Origin: a virus | Virus record (IMG/VR): IMGVR_UViG_3300022745_000064 | Span: 1 to 42,281 of that record | DNA length: 42,281 bases | Reading direction: 5' to 3' (one strand) | Shown here: piece after piece, positions 1 through 6,698 of the stretch | Position numbering within the stretch: position 1 is the stretch's first letter | Layout: each line of letters opens with the position of its first letter | The notes under the pieces: generated by a model | The model's input: the letters and a program-made list of their open reading frames with translations, nothing else | Databases searched by the model: none | What the model was told of the DNA's origin: nothing | Position numbers and translations under genes: made by a program

Positions 1-201
1 AGCGGGGCCTCCGGGAGTGTAGGGCGCCTCTAATAGGTGGTGGAACCAGGTACCCCGTTTGAGCGCTGACTCAGACTTCGTGATCCGGCGAGGCTTGAGT
101 CTGAGCACGTACCCGTAGTAGTAGCTGGCAGGGCACTGATTGAACGCACGTAGCATTGATGCCGTAGTGACTTTCTTGCCCTCAGGGTCAATGTAGCTCA
201 T
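1..201 (-). CDS. Cas4/RecB-type PD-(D/E)XK nuclease, N-terminal part (rest at 41266-42281)
   Basis: This is the beginning of the nuclease gene whose body lies at the other end of the contig. The ATG at 201 overlaps the polymerase stop codon (ATGA), and an SD-like GAGGTGAGAGAGG lies upstream. Joined through the terminal overlap, the gene encodes 355 residues. The N-terminus shows NQCPASYYYGYV, the conserved Cys (residue 23) and aromatic motif that opens Cas4/AddB-type nucleases and supplies one ligand of their 4Fe-4S cluster. The last codons at bases 1-23 differ from the right-hand copy (for example His to Pro in LLEAHYTP), most simply as contig-end error. Function is described under the main part. 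Confidence 0.85.
   Translation of the reverse strand, partial: MSYIDPEGKKVTTASMLRAFNQCPASYYYGYVLRLKPRRITKSESALKRGTWFHHLLEAPYTPGGPA
7..149. repeat. Terminal overlap, left copy
   Basis: Matches 42139-42281 in direct orientation with a single mismatch (base 23 against 42155); 24-149 is identical over 126 bases. The first six bases diverge further, as expected of low-quality contig ends. An open reading frame continues through the overlap, so this is an assembly or permutation overlap of a circular or terminally redundant molecule rather than a separate repeat. Confidence 0.93.
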
Positions 202-2708
202 GAACTCAGTGCCTCTCTCACCTCTGCCTCAATGTCCTTCCCTGGCAACTCAACGGCATCCCCCCATGTAGGCCCAACCTTCACGTCAGCTACGAGGGGG
301 ACAGTTAGGTCCACACCAAACAGGCGGAACAGCGGAAGGTGTTCCATCGTGTGCTTTACCAACGCTGCTACCTGTGCCGCGTCCTTACGTGAGCTCTCCA
401 CGAGGATAGCGTCATGCACTGCTCCTACAGGCTGGGCCTTCAACCCCCGTTCCCGGATGCCCTCACTTACCAGGCGGAAGGACAGGCTGTTGAGATCGGA
501 AGCGAAGGACTGTACCGGGCTATTGATAGCCTGCCGTTCCGCCCCTGAGCGTACCGCCTCATCGGGTGAGTTGATGTCGGGCAGGTGGCGGATACGGCCT
601 AGGGGAGTTCGGACAAAGCCGTACTTCCGCACGAAGGCACGTTGACGGGCGTGCCAGGGACGCAACCCCCTATAGAGGCGGAAGTAGGCATCACGTGCAC
701 CCTGTGCATACTCATCCGTTACGTGTTGGCCAAACGTGGTCCACATGTATGAAACGAACTTGTTAGCACCCATCCCGTATAGGAATCCGAAGTTGATCCC
801 CTTAGCACCGGTGCGCTCTTCCTTCAGGACATCTTGAGCTGCCTTACCTGTAACGTTCATTGCGGTAGCTAGGTGGATGTCCTCCCCACGGGCATACAGG
901 CCAAGCATCGTAGGTTCCTCCGCAAGGTAGGCAGCGATGCGTAGCTCAACCTGGGAGTAGTCGAACTCCATGAACACAGACCCTAGAGGGGCACCAAGTA
1001 GACATTTTACGTCTTTGCCTCTAGGGATCTGCTGTAGGTTGACTCCGATTGAGTCAGCTCCGCGGGGAGCGCGCTCCGTGTCTTCCTTGCCGCTGGAAAG
1101 CCTACCTGTGACAGTGCCCCATGGCTTGAAACTGGTGTGCAGCCTACTGTTAGGATCCTGTGCCAGCTGCTCAAGCCAGGGCCGGTAGAACCCATCAACA
1201 CGTTTGGAGAGCTTTGCACGCTCTACCAGTAGGCTGGCTACTGGGTAGTCCTGTGCCAGGGTCTTCATTACGTCGCTGGAAAGGGACGGGTCCCCAGGTG
1301 AGCCGTCCGGCTTAGCCTTCCCTCGCGCTAGCACAGGTAGCCCTAGGTGCTCAAAGAGCAACCAGCGTGAGAAGTTGGAGGGCCGGAAGTTAACAGCCTT
1401 GACTCCCGGGGGCCAGTAGGTGTGGTCCGGTACGTAGTCGGCTAGCAACTCTTCGTCTAGCTCTCCAATACGGTGCTCAGTGTCCCTCCGTAGCTGCTGT
1501 AGCTTGCCCTGATCAGCCCATACTCCAAGCAGCTCCGCAGGCACAAGCGCGTTGGCCATCGGGATAGGGATCTCCCGGTACACCTGATGCAGCCTAGGCT
1601 GAGACTCAAACTCCTGATTGTTGTGGAGCCAAAGCCTCGCGGTGTACCAGGTGTCAAGCCCGTTGTATTTCAGTGTTGGACCCAACGGTTCGTCTAGCAG
1701 GTTCGACGTGTCGATCCCCCACGGGTCCACACCAAGCTTTACGCGACAGGCGGTCTTGAGGCTCTTAGGCTGGTTTTCGTCAAGTACTGCCAGTTGAATG
1801 AGCGTGTCTTCAGTGAAGGTGGAAGGGAATCCGAAAACAGCGCCCCATTTGCTATCAAACTTGGCGTTATGCCCGATTCGTACTGGTATGCACTGAAAGT
1901 ACTTGAACAGCCTCGCTAGTACTTCCTTCCACCGGTCTACCCATGGTGACTCTCGGTGGCATAGCGGCACTGCCCAGCACTGCCCCCCGTCCATCTTGGT
2001 GGCGTCTGGAATGCACGTAAAGGCTATGGAGACTATCACTGAGTCCGGTAGGAACTCAGCGATCCCGTTCGTTTCAACGTCGAACGAGACTGCCGCGCTT
2101 GAGCGCATGACGTTGGCAAGTTCTGCCAGCCCCGAGGCAGCCTTAGCCACCCGGATTACCTTAGGTTCGTCCCATTCCCCACGCTCGGATGTTCCGTTGA
2201 GCACCCGAAGGAACGTTTCGATGTCAGCGGTGTATCCGGCCGCCAGCCCAGGGTTGCGAGATACCGCAGCAGGTGCCACCGTAGGTACTACCTTGGTAGC
2301 CTTCCCTGACGCCAGTGTGAGCGGAATGACAGTGCCTCGGTACCTGGTGGGGTTCCCCTTCCCTGTAACCGCGAAAAGGGCCTCAGCGCCTAGGCATAGG
2401 ATCGCCTCAGGGCTGAGAGCTTGTATCTCAGCGTCAAGGTAGGGTAGACACGCCTTCTGAGCAGCCTTGGTGATCGTGGCGTCCCACGCGGTGCACTTGA
2501 TAGCAGCAAGGAACGTTACCTCGGTAGGGGGCAACCTGAGGGCGCGCAACAGCTCATCCCGGGCCGCTTTGCGAGGCATGAACTTAGTGACCACTACAGC
2601 GCGCGGGGTGTCCGACCCTACCCCTGGGGTGTATGGCTCCTCTACGTGTGAGCTGAGCGCACAGTCAGTGCATGTTACCGGAGCTAGCTCACTACAGACA
2701 GAACTCAT
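198..2708 (-). CDS. Family A DNA polymerase with N-terminal UDG-like domain
   Basis: Replicative DNA polymerase of 836 residues. Residues 1-170 resemble a family-4 uracil-DNA glycosylase: C13-x2-C16 and C72-x14-C87 match the 4Fe-4S ligand pattern, followed by the typical LSPEAILCLGAEAL stretch. The glycosylase active-site GEAPG loop is replaced by TKFMP and the HPS motif is not intact, so the domain may bind DNA or uracil without cleaving. A 3'-5' exonuclease domain follows (SFDVETNG with D210 and E212; IGHNAKFD; NGLDTWYT), then the polymerase domain: motif A MEFDYSQVELRI, motif B with KGINFGFLYGMG, and motif C VGAVHDAI. No 5' nuclease domain is present. The start has GGAG 8 bases upstream. 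The gene overlaps the deaminase gene upstream and the nuclease gene downstream, so translation is probably coupled. SPO1-type phage polymerases also carry a UDG-like N-terminus. Confidence 0.95.
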   Translation of the reverse strand: MSSVCSELAPVTCTDCALSSHVEEPYTPGVGSDTPRAVVVTKFMPRKAARDELLRALRLPPTEVTFLAAIKCTAWDATITKAAQKACLPYLDAEIQALSPEAILCLGAEALFAVTGKGNPTRYRGTVIPLTLASGKATKVVPTVAPAAVSRNPGLAAGYTADIETFLRVLNGTSERGEWDEPKVIRVAKAASGLAELANVMRSSAAVSFDVETNGIAEFLPDSVIVSIAFTCIPDATKMDGGQCWAVPLCHRESPWVDRWKEVLARLFKYFQCIPVRIGHNAKFDSKWGAVFGFPSTFTEDTLIQLAVLDENQPKSLKTACRVKLGVDPWGIDTSNLLDEPLGPTLKYNGLDTWYTARLWLHNNQEFESQPRLHQVYREIPIPMANALVPAELLGVWADQGKLQQLRRDTEHRIGELDEELLADYVPDHTYWPPGVKAVNFRPSNFSRWLLFEHLGLPVLARGKAKPDGSPGDPSLSSDVMKTLAQDYPVASLLVERAKLSKRVDGFYRPWLEQLAQDPNSRLHTSFKPWGTVTGRLSSGKEDTERAPRGADSIGVNLQQIPRGKDVKCLLGAPLGSVFMEFDYSQVELRIAAYLAEEPTMLGLYARGEDIHLATAMNVTGKAAQDVLKEERTGAKGINFGFLYGMGANKFVSYMWTTFGQHVTDEYAQGARDAYFRLYRGLRPWHARQRAFVRKYGFVRTPLGRIRHLPDINSPDEAVRSGAERQAINSPVQSFASDLNSLSFRLVSEGIRERGLKAQPVGAVHDAILVESSRKDAAQVAALVKHTMEHLPLFRLFGVDLTVPLVADVKVGPTWGDAVELPGKDIEAEVREALSS

Positions 2709-3132
2709 CTAGGCTCCATACAGGCATACCACCAGCGCGTAGCAGGGAGATACCAGACGGATCCCGGTATCTTTCCGCGTACACAACCCCTGCGAACCAC
2801 ACCGGTGAGTCTAGCAGGATGGAGCGTGCGCAGGCTGCACAGGGGGAGAGCGAGGTTACCAGGATGGGTCGGTGCTGTCTGAGGTAGAGTACCCATTCAG
2901 GCTCAGTGCGTAGCCGGTGTACCAAGCTTGCCTCAGCGTGTGCACACTGAGTACACCCCTGAGCAGGATCCGTAGTGCATGAGGCACCATCAACTCTCCC
3001 ATTAACGGCCCTTACGTTGTGCATCCACTCAGAATACGGGTTGAGCAACCCAACGCTTACTACACCCCTACGGCATGGGTGAGCGGCCATCTCAGCAGTA
3101 GACTTAAGAAATGAACGGATGGTGTTACGCAT
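2692..3132 (-). CDS. dCMP/cytidine deaminase-like zinc enzyme
   Basis: 146-residue deaminase-fold protein. The zinc and catalytic signature is complete: CAHAEAS (His ligand plus catalytic Glu) and SPCAACA (PCxxC). An extra CTQC just before HAE and an early HPCRRG resemble the additional zinc site of phage dCMP deaminases. The likely reaction is dCMP to dUMP, feeding the phage ThyX. GGAGG lies 7 bases before the ATG. The 3' end overlaps the polymerase start by 17 bases and the 5' end overlaps the MazG/dUTPase-like gene, so it lies inside a tightly coupled operon. Assignment to dCMP rather than another cytosine substrate is inferred from this context. Confidence 0.85.
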   Translation of the reverse strand: MRNTIRSFLKSTAEMAAHPCRRGVVSVGLLNPYSEWMHNVRAVNGRVDGASCTTDPAQGCTQCAHAEASLVHRLRTEPEWVLYLRQHRPILVTSLSPCAACARSILLDSPVWFAGVVYAERYRDPSGISLLRAGGMPVWSLDEFCL

Positions 3133-3502
3133 GGTCCAGCCTCCCCTCGTTGTACGCGAGCTTAGCTTTCACAGCCCGATAGAAGTCCGTAGCGCTGAAA
3201 TCGATCCTGCGCGTGATAGCTATTGTGAAGAGGAACACGTCTGCTAGCTCTTCAAGCATTGCATTCCTGTTCACCTCAGGAGGTGAGTCGGGTGTGGCAC
3301 CTTTCCAGGGCTTCCACTGCATTTCGTCAAGGCACTCCCCTACCTCCATCATGCAGGCAAGGATCATGGACCGCAGTCCTTCTGTTGTTAGGGTTACCTC
3401 GCCGAAGCGTTTAGCCTCGATACGCTGCTGCTCACTGAATAGCTGCTGCAAGCGGTCAGGGAACAGCACCTCACGCTCATAGCCGGGGTAGTCCTCAGTC
3501 AT
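3125..3502 (-). CDS. MazG/dUTPase-like all-alpha NTP pyrophosphatase
   Basis: 125-residue helical protein. The paired acidic motifs of the all-alpha NTP-pyrophosphatase fold are visible: EVGECLDEMQWKPWKG (ExxE metal site followed by the Trp-rich loop seen in dimeric dUTPases) and LEELADVFLFTIAITRR (ExxD). The W-K-P-W-K loop favours a dimeric dUTPase-like role, giving dUMP for thymidylate synthesis and keeping dUTP low, over a general MazG activity, but sequence alone does not settle this. AGGAG precedes the ATG by about 9 bases. It overlaps the microprotein gene upstream and the deaminase gene downstream. Confidence 0.8.
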   Translation of the reverse strand: MTEDYPGYEREVLFPDRLQQLFSEQQRIEAKRFGEVTLTTEGLRSMILACMMEVGECLDEMQWKPWKGATPDSPPEVNRNAMLEELADVFLFTIAITRRIDFSATDFYRAVKAKLAYNEGRLDHA

Positions 3503-3599
3503 CTAGCCACACTCCTACCAGGGTGCCAGCAGCGGCCACGATAACTCCGGATAGGAAGCTCAGCAGCAGCCCTCCATCTACCGGCTGGGTATCCCACAC
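3495..3599 (-). CDS. 34-residue single-pass membrane microprotein
   Basis: A small gene fills the gap between the helicase and the MazG/dUTPase-like gene. Its GTG start follows the helicase TAA directly, and a strong GGAGAGGG lies 5 bases upstream. The product has one hydrophobic segment (LLLSFLSGVIVAAAG onward, about residues 11-31), a short polar N-terminus (MWDTQPVDGG) and an acidic C-terminus (WLDD), consistent with a single transmembrane helix. Its stop overlaps the next gene by 8 bases. No family is recognised. It could be a membrane anchor or a host-interaction factor, but nothing in the sequence shows which. Confidence 0.65.
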   Translation of the reverse strand: MWDTQPVDGGLLLSFLSGVIVAAAGTLVGVWLDD

Positions 3600-5138
3600 T
3601 TAGACCCTCTCCGATTTCCCTAGGAGTCGTTCCGGGTGCTTCAGCACTGCGTGTGCTACGTCACCGTCGGATTGTAGCACGTCATATACCACCTGGTCAA
3701 CTGAGTCCTCAGCTAGCAGGTATGTGAAAGTGGTCATACTCGGGTGTAGCGCGATGCGGTCACACCCCTGGGAGTAGTCAACCCATGAGTGTGTCAGCGA
3801 GTACCACACCATATGGTTGGCCGTAGACAGATCAACGCCTAGGGCTGCTGCAGAGGGCTGAATGAGCATTGCAGCGGGACCTGAGGTGTGCTTGCGGAAC
3901 GCGTACACGTTCTCATCCGTCTGGGAGCGTGGAATGCCCCCACGTAGCTCCCAGAAAGATAGCCCTATGCGCTTACACAGCGCTGCAATGTCATCTAGGT
4001 CGCGTCGGAAACGTGCCGCAATCACAACCTTTGACTCTGCCTCCAGGGTCTCCTCACGGAGGAGCTCCTCCAGCGCGTCAAGCTTTTCCGATCCCACCCG
4101 ATGAGTCTCTACGTAGGTAGTCTCATTCTCTTCGTCTATCTCTTTGGTCCCTACGAACCCTCCAGTGAGCTGCATGAGCCGTAAGGTAACCACCAGGGGG
4201 ATAGCGGCCTCTGCAATCACCCCCTCCCGAATTTGGGTGATCATGTCCCGTGCCATTTCAACGTAGTGCACACGTGAGCTTCCAAGCCTGACCGGTATGA
4301 TACGGGTCTCTTTGGCAGGGAGGTCAAAACAGTCTGCCCGCCTAACGATCACAGCGTCAGCGCCCATCAAACGTTGCACCTCATCTATGCCAGACTGCCT
4401 AGGGGCCACCCACTGTACAATGCCCCCCCGCACAGTCCACCTGCCCGTCTGTTGCTTGAAGGCATCGATGGTAGGTGCAAAGTACTGGAAACGATCCGGA
4501 TTGACCCATTGCCACTGCATGAACAGGTCATGCACACGGGAGGCTTTCGTAACCGGGGTACCAGTCAGAGCAAAGCGGTACTTGAAGGCGGGGGCCATGG
4601 ACACCAGCAGCACGGACGCCTTACCGGCAGGATTTTTTATTTTGTGGCTCTCATCAATGACAGCGGCGGATGGTAGCCCTCCAGCCCTAGCCCACTTCAG
4701 CACGCGCGCACGGGTCTTCATCCTACCGTTAGCGGTGGACCGATGCCCGGATTCCAGCCTCTTACCAGGGGTAGAGAACGCCTCAAAATTGGTAACCACC
4801 ACGTGCAGGTCTACCCCTGGTACCTCAGGGATGTCTTGCTTACGGGCCTTTGCGTCCCAAATCGTGACGTGCACCACCAGTGGGCAATGCGTGTGCAGCT
4901 CATGCAGCCACACCCCCATTACGCGGCTTGGGCACACTACGAGTACCTTCCGTACCCCGTCAACCACGTGCAGGGCACCTAACGTATCGATAGTTGTCTT
5001 GCTCTTCCCGGTACGCGGTTCCATGAGTAGGGCCACACCACCCCCCGCTACCTTATCCCTACGCAGGATCTTGAGCGCACGCATCATCCCGTCACGTTGG
5101 TGTGTGTAAGGGGTAGTGCGGAATTCGTACCGAGGCAC
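3600..5138 (-). CDS. SNF2/DEAD-like superfamily 2 helicase
   Basis: About 512 residues. The SF2 motifs appear in order: Q-like TPYTHQRDGM, motif I MEPRTGKSKTT, motif II AVIDESHKIKN (DESH), motif III ALTGTPVTK, and in the second domain SKVVIAARFR and a motif VI-like QGCDRIAL. This is the SNF2-type helicase or translocase found in many phage replication operons, probably remodelling forks or recombination intermediates. The frame is open to 5219, but that start lies inside the terminator hairpin at 5205-5230. The GTG at 5138 has GGGAG 7 bases upstream and gives the usual N-terminus close to the Q motif, so it is preferred. First gene of the replication operon. Confidence 0.88.
   Translation of the reverse strand: MPRYEFRTTPYTHQRDGMMRALKILRRDKVAGGGVALLMEPRTGKSKTTIDTLGALHVVDGVRKVLVVCPSRVMGVWLHELHTHCPLVVHVTIWDAKARKQDIPEVPGVDLHVVVTNFEAFSTPGKRLESGHRSTANGRMKTRARVLKWARAGGLPSAAVIDESHKIKNPAGKASVLLVSMAPAFKYRFALTGTPVTKASRVHDLFMQWQWVNPDRFQYFAPTIDAFKQQTGRWTVRGGIVQWVAPRQSGIDEVQRLMGADAVIVRRADCFDLPAKETRIIPVRLGSSRVHYVEMARDMITQIREGVIAEAAIPLVVTLRLMQLTGGFVGTKEIDEENETTYVETHRVGSEKLDALEELLREETLEAESKVVIAARFRRDLDDIAALCKRIGLSFWELRGGIPRSQTDENVYAFRKHTSGPAAMLIQPSAAALGVDLSTANHMVWYSLTHSWVDYSQGCDRIALHPSMTTFTYLLAEDSVDQVVYDVLQSDGDVAHAVLKHPERLLGKSERV
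3801..3810 (+). repeat. Dispersed decamer GTACCACACC (14 copies; first copy)
   Basis: Exact copies on the + strand start at 3801, 5382, 9895, 16337, 23295, 24823, 30787, 36544 and 38021; on the - strand they occupy 14953-14962, 20568-20577, 31563-31572, 33903-33912 and 41208-41217. About 0.1 copies would be expected by chance in 42 kb on both strands. Copies fall in genes, read in different frames and directions, and in intergenic DNA (24823, 30787). Flanking bases are not conserved. One-mismatch relatives occur near 6620, 11071, 19796, 21087, 38136 and 41039. Confidence 0.85.
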
Positions 5139-5168
5139 AGACTCACTCCCTGGCGTAGTAGGGCTATC

Positions 5169-5197
5169 AGTGTACCTGCTGAGGAGGCACTGCGCAA
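5169..5197 (-). promoter_or_regulatory. Candidate promoter of the replication operon
   Basis: On the minus strand TTGCGC (5197-5192) and TACACT (5174-5169) are separated by exactly 17 bases, just after the terminator of the lysis operon and about 30 bases before the helicase GTG. The hexamers are imperfect against the sigma-70 consensus. Position is the main support. Confidence 0.4.
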
Positions 5198-5204
5198 TAA
5201 GAGA

Positions 5205-5230
5205 CCCCCTCCACAACATTGGGGAGGGGG
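5205..5230 (-). terminator. Terminator of the virion/lysis operon
   Basis: CCCCCTCC (5205-5212) pairs with GGAGGGGG (5223-5230) around a 10-base loop. Reading leftward, the hairpin is followed by GTCTCTTATT, a T-rich tail. It closes the late operon after the lysin gene and separates it from the helicase operon. Confidence 0.7.
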
Positions 5231-5296
5231 TGCTCAGTAGTAACCCGTGGATCAGACCGGTTACCTATTAGGTTGTACCGGCAGGCTAGCAGAGGG

Positions 5297-6382
5297 CTAG
5301 CTACAGCGCAAGCGCTGTCCGATCCTGATCACGTAGGAAGGGCCTCGTACATGGTTCCTCGCTGCGAGGGTGCGCCAGCCCGTACCACACCTACGTGCAA
5401 TCGGACCAGCAAGGTACTCCCCCGGCCGTACCGTCACCATACGCGGGTGGGATGAGGCGGCTACCCTTGGCACGTTGGCTACACCCCCGCACCCCCAACG
5501 GAGCACCTGTCCTCTACGGATGACGTTAACGTTACGCAGTCCCGTACACCGGCTGATCTCAGCCACGGTGGTTCCATGCCTACGCGCAACCCCAGACACT
5601 GTGTCACCCCTCCTCACGGTGTACGTGGTAGCCCTAGGGAGTGGCTTCACGTCGGGGACGGGTAGGGGGTCATTCCTACGCACGTAGGGCGTGGTGCCTG
5701 GCCGGTATAGCCCGATGTAGCCAGGGGTTGCAGAGTAGTCAAGGTCTACTGTGCCCCCTGCTAGCCGCACCCCATTCCTTACCTGACGTATCACGGCACG
5801 TGGCGACCAACGGCCGTGCGACCACGCGTAAGTCTGCCATAGCTTGGTGTACCCCCGGTTCCACGCGTGGCTGATGTAGCTCCCGTGCGCGTAGACTCCA
5901 GTTAGGTCCTTGCTACCTAGGGTGGCCGCGAAACAGTCGGCGTATGCGTCTACAGTGGCATACTGCCGGGGCTGCACATCAAAGTCAACAGCAACCCCAT
6001 ACACGGTGGTGGTGTTCGGGATCCCTAGGCGTACCAGCGCCGATCGCGCGCGGGAGGCATCGGTAGCGCCAGCCTCGCACCCACCAAGCGTACGGGCTGC
6101 CGTAGTCTCGTAGATGGGTCCCACACCAATGCCAGCCTGCGTTAGGCGGGAGACCTCAGCACGTGAGGTGTACTTACCCCCACTCGTGGTAGGGCTCACG
6201 TACACCATGGCAAACGTTACCCCGGAGGAGAGCAGACTCTCAGGGGAGGGTTTACCCCACGACCAGTCTGCCCCTGCCGCCCACCCTGAGTACCCTGAGA
6301 CAGCCCCCGCTGTGGCAGGTGCTACTAAGATAGAGGCTAGCAACGAAAGTAGCAGGGCTACGATGGTGATAGCGCGTCTCAT
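5297..6382 (-). CDS. Secreted endolysin: DUF1906 domain plus two LysM
   Basis: 361-residue cell-wall hydrolase. The N-terminus is a Sec-type signal peptide: MRRA, a hydrophobic run, then ATAGA near residue 27. Residues about 30-225 match the Rv2525c-like glycoside-hydrolase fold (GADWSWGKPS, VTFAMVYVSP, YGVAVDFDVQP, TGVYAHGSYI). Two LysM repeats follow: TTYTVRRGDTVSGVARRHGT (about 250-298) and MVTVRPGEYLAGPIARRCGT (about 317-360), which bind peptidoglycan. A signal peptide on a phage lysin implies export by the host Sec system, leaving the holin to trigger or depolarise. GGAGG lies 9 bases upstream, and the start overlaps the preceding holin-frame stop (ATGA). DUF1906 hydrolases are typical of actinobacteria and their phages. 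Confidence 0.88.
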   Translation of the reverse strand: MRRAITIVALLLSLLASILVAPATAGAVSGYSGWAAGADWSWGKPSPESLLSSGVTFAMVYVSPTTSGGKYTSRAEVSRLTQAGIGVGPIYETTAARTLGGCEAGATDASRARSALVRLGIPNTTTVYGVAVDFDVQPRQYATVDAYADCFAATLGSKDLTGVYAHGSYISHAWNRGYTKLWQTYAWSHGRWSPRAVIRQVRNGVRLAGGTVDLDYSATPGYIGLYRPGTTPYVRRNDPLPVPDVKPLPRATTYTVRRGDTVSGVARRHGTTVAEISRCTGLRNVNVIRRGQVLRWGCGGVANVPRVAASSHPRMVTVRPGEYLAGPIARRCGTGWRTLAARNHVRGPSYVIRIGQRLRCS

Positions 6383-6657
6383 GACAGCATTCCTCCTAGG
6401 TAGGCGTAGAAGAGTGCGGCTGAGAGGGTTGATGTTCCGGAGACGACGATGGTGGCGTACCAGATACCACGCTCGACACTGCTGTTTGGACGCGTAGCAA
6501 TAAGGATCCCCATAAGGCCGGCCCGGACAGCAGAGCCAGCGATAGGGCTACTTTCTCCGGAGAGATGGTGTTGCATAGCTCTGCGTGCCATATGAGCCAC
6601 AACCCAGCGGTGTAGGATACCAGGTGTGGTATGTGGCTTGCTGCTACGCGTGTCCAT
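6379..6657 (-). CDS. Holin locus, frame B
   Basis: This frame has an excellent start (GGAGG 6 bases before ATG 6657), and its stop overlaps the lysin start by four bases. The last 40 residues look like a genuine membrane segment (RGIWYATIVVSGTST then AALFYAYLGGML). The first half is rich in His, Arg, Ser and Met and does not look like a structured protein, while frame A over the same bases does. Either this is an independent small holin or antiholin, or it supplies only the C-terminal transmembrane segment of a protein begun in frame A by a -1 shift or indel. Confidence 0.5.
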   Translation of the reverse strand: MDTRSSKPHTTPGILHRWVVAHMARRAMQHHLSGESSPIAGSAVRAGLMGILIATRPNSSVERGIWYATIVVSGTSTLSAALFYAYLGGMLS

Positions 6658-6683
6658 TTTGTACCTCCGGGTGGGGTAGCCAT
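6396..6683 (-). CDS. Holin locus, frame A (probable N-terminal part of the holin)
   Basis: Begins at ATG 6683 (an upstream GTG at 6698 sits in a TGAGTG overlap with the fibre gene stop). It has two convincing hydrophobic helices: IPHLVSYTAGLWLIWHAEL and KVALSLALLSGPALWGSLLL. After about LLLR the sequence becomes Ser/Pro/Thr/Gln-rich and unconvincing, whereas the -1 frame there continues with RPNSSVERGIWYATIVV. Joining A to B at the CTACGCGTCC region would give a three-helix holin of about 100 residues ending at the lysin start. No canonical slippery heptamer is visible, so a sequencing indel is as likely as programmed frameshifting. Holin identity is inferred from topology and from adjacency to the lysin. 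Confidence 0.5.
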   Translation of the reverse strand: MATPPGGTKWTRVAASHIPHLVSYTAGLWLIWHAELCNTISPEKVALSLALLSGPALWGSLLLRVQTAVSSVVSGTPPSSSPEHQPSQPHSSTPT

Positions 6684-6698
6684 AGCTAAGGCTACCAC

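Noticed and set aside
4297-5109. 270-residue plus-strand ORF over the helicase gene
   Set aside because: It is Ser/Thr/Arg/Cys-rich with no motif and is an antisense shadow of a well-supported helicase.
5139-5219. Longer helicase start at 5219
   Set aside because: It begins inside the terminator hairpin and has no ribosome site; GTG 5138 is better.
6500-6560. Canonical -1 slippery heptamer in the holin locus
   Set aside because: Every in-frame X XXY YYZ position was inspected and none fits, so a programmed shift cannot be claimed.
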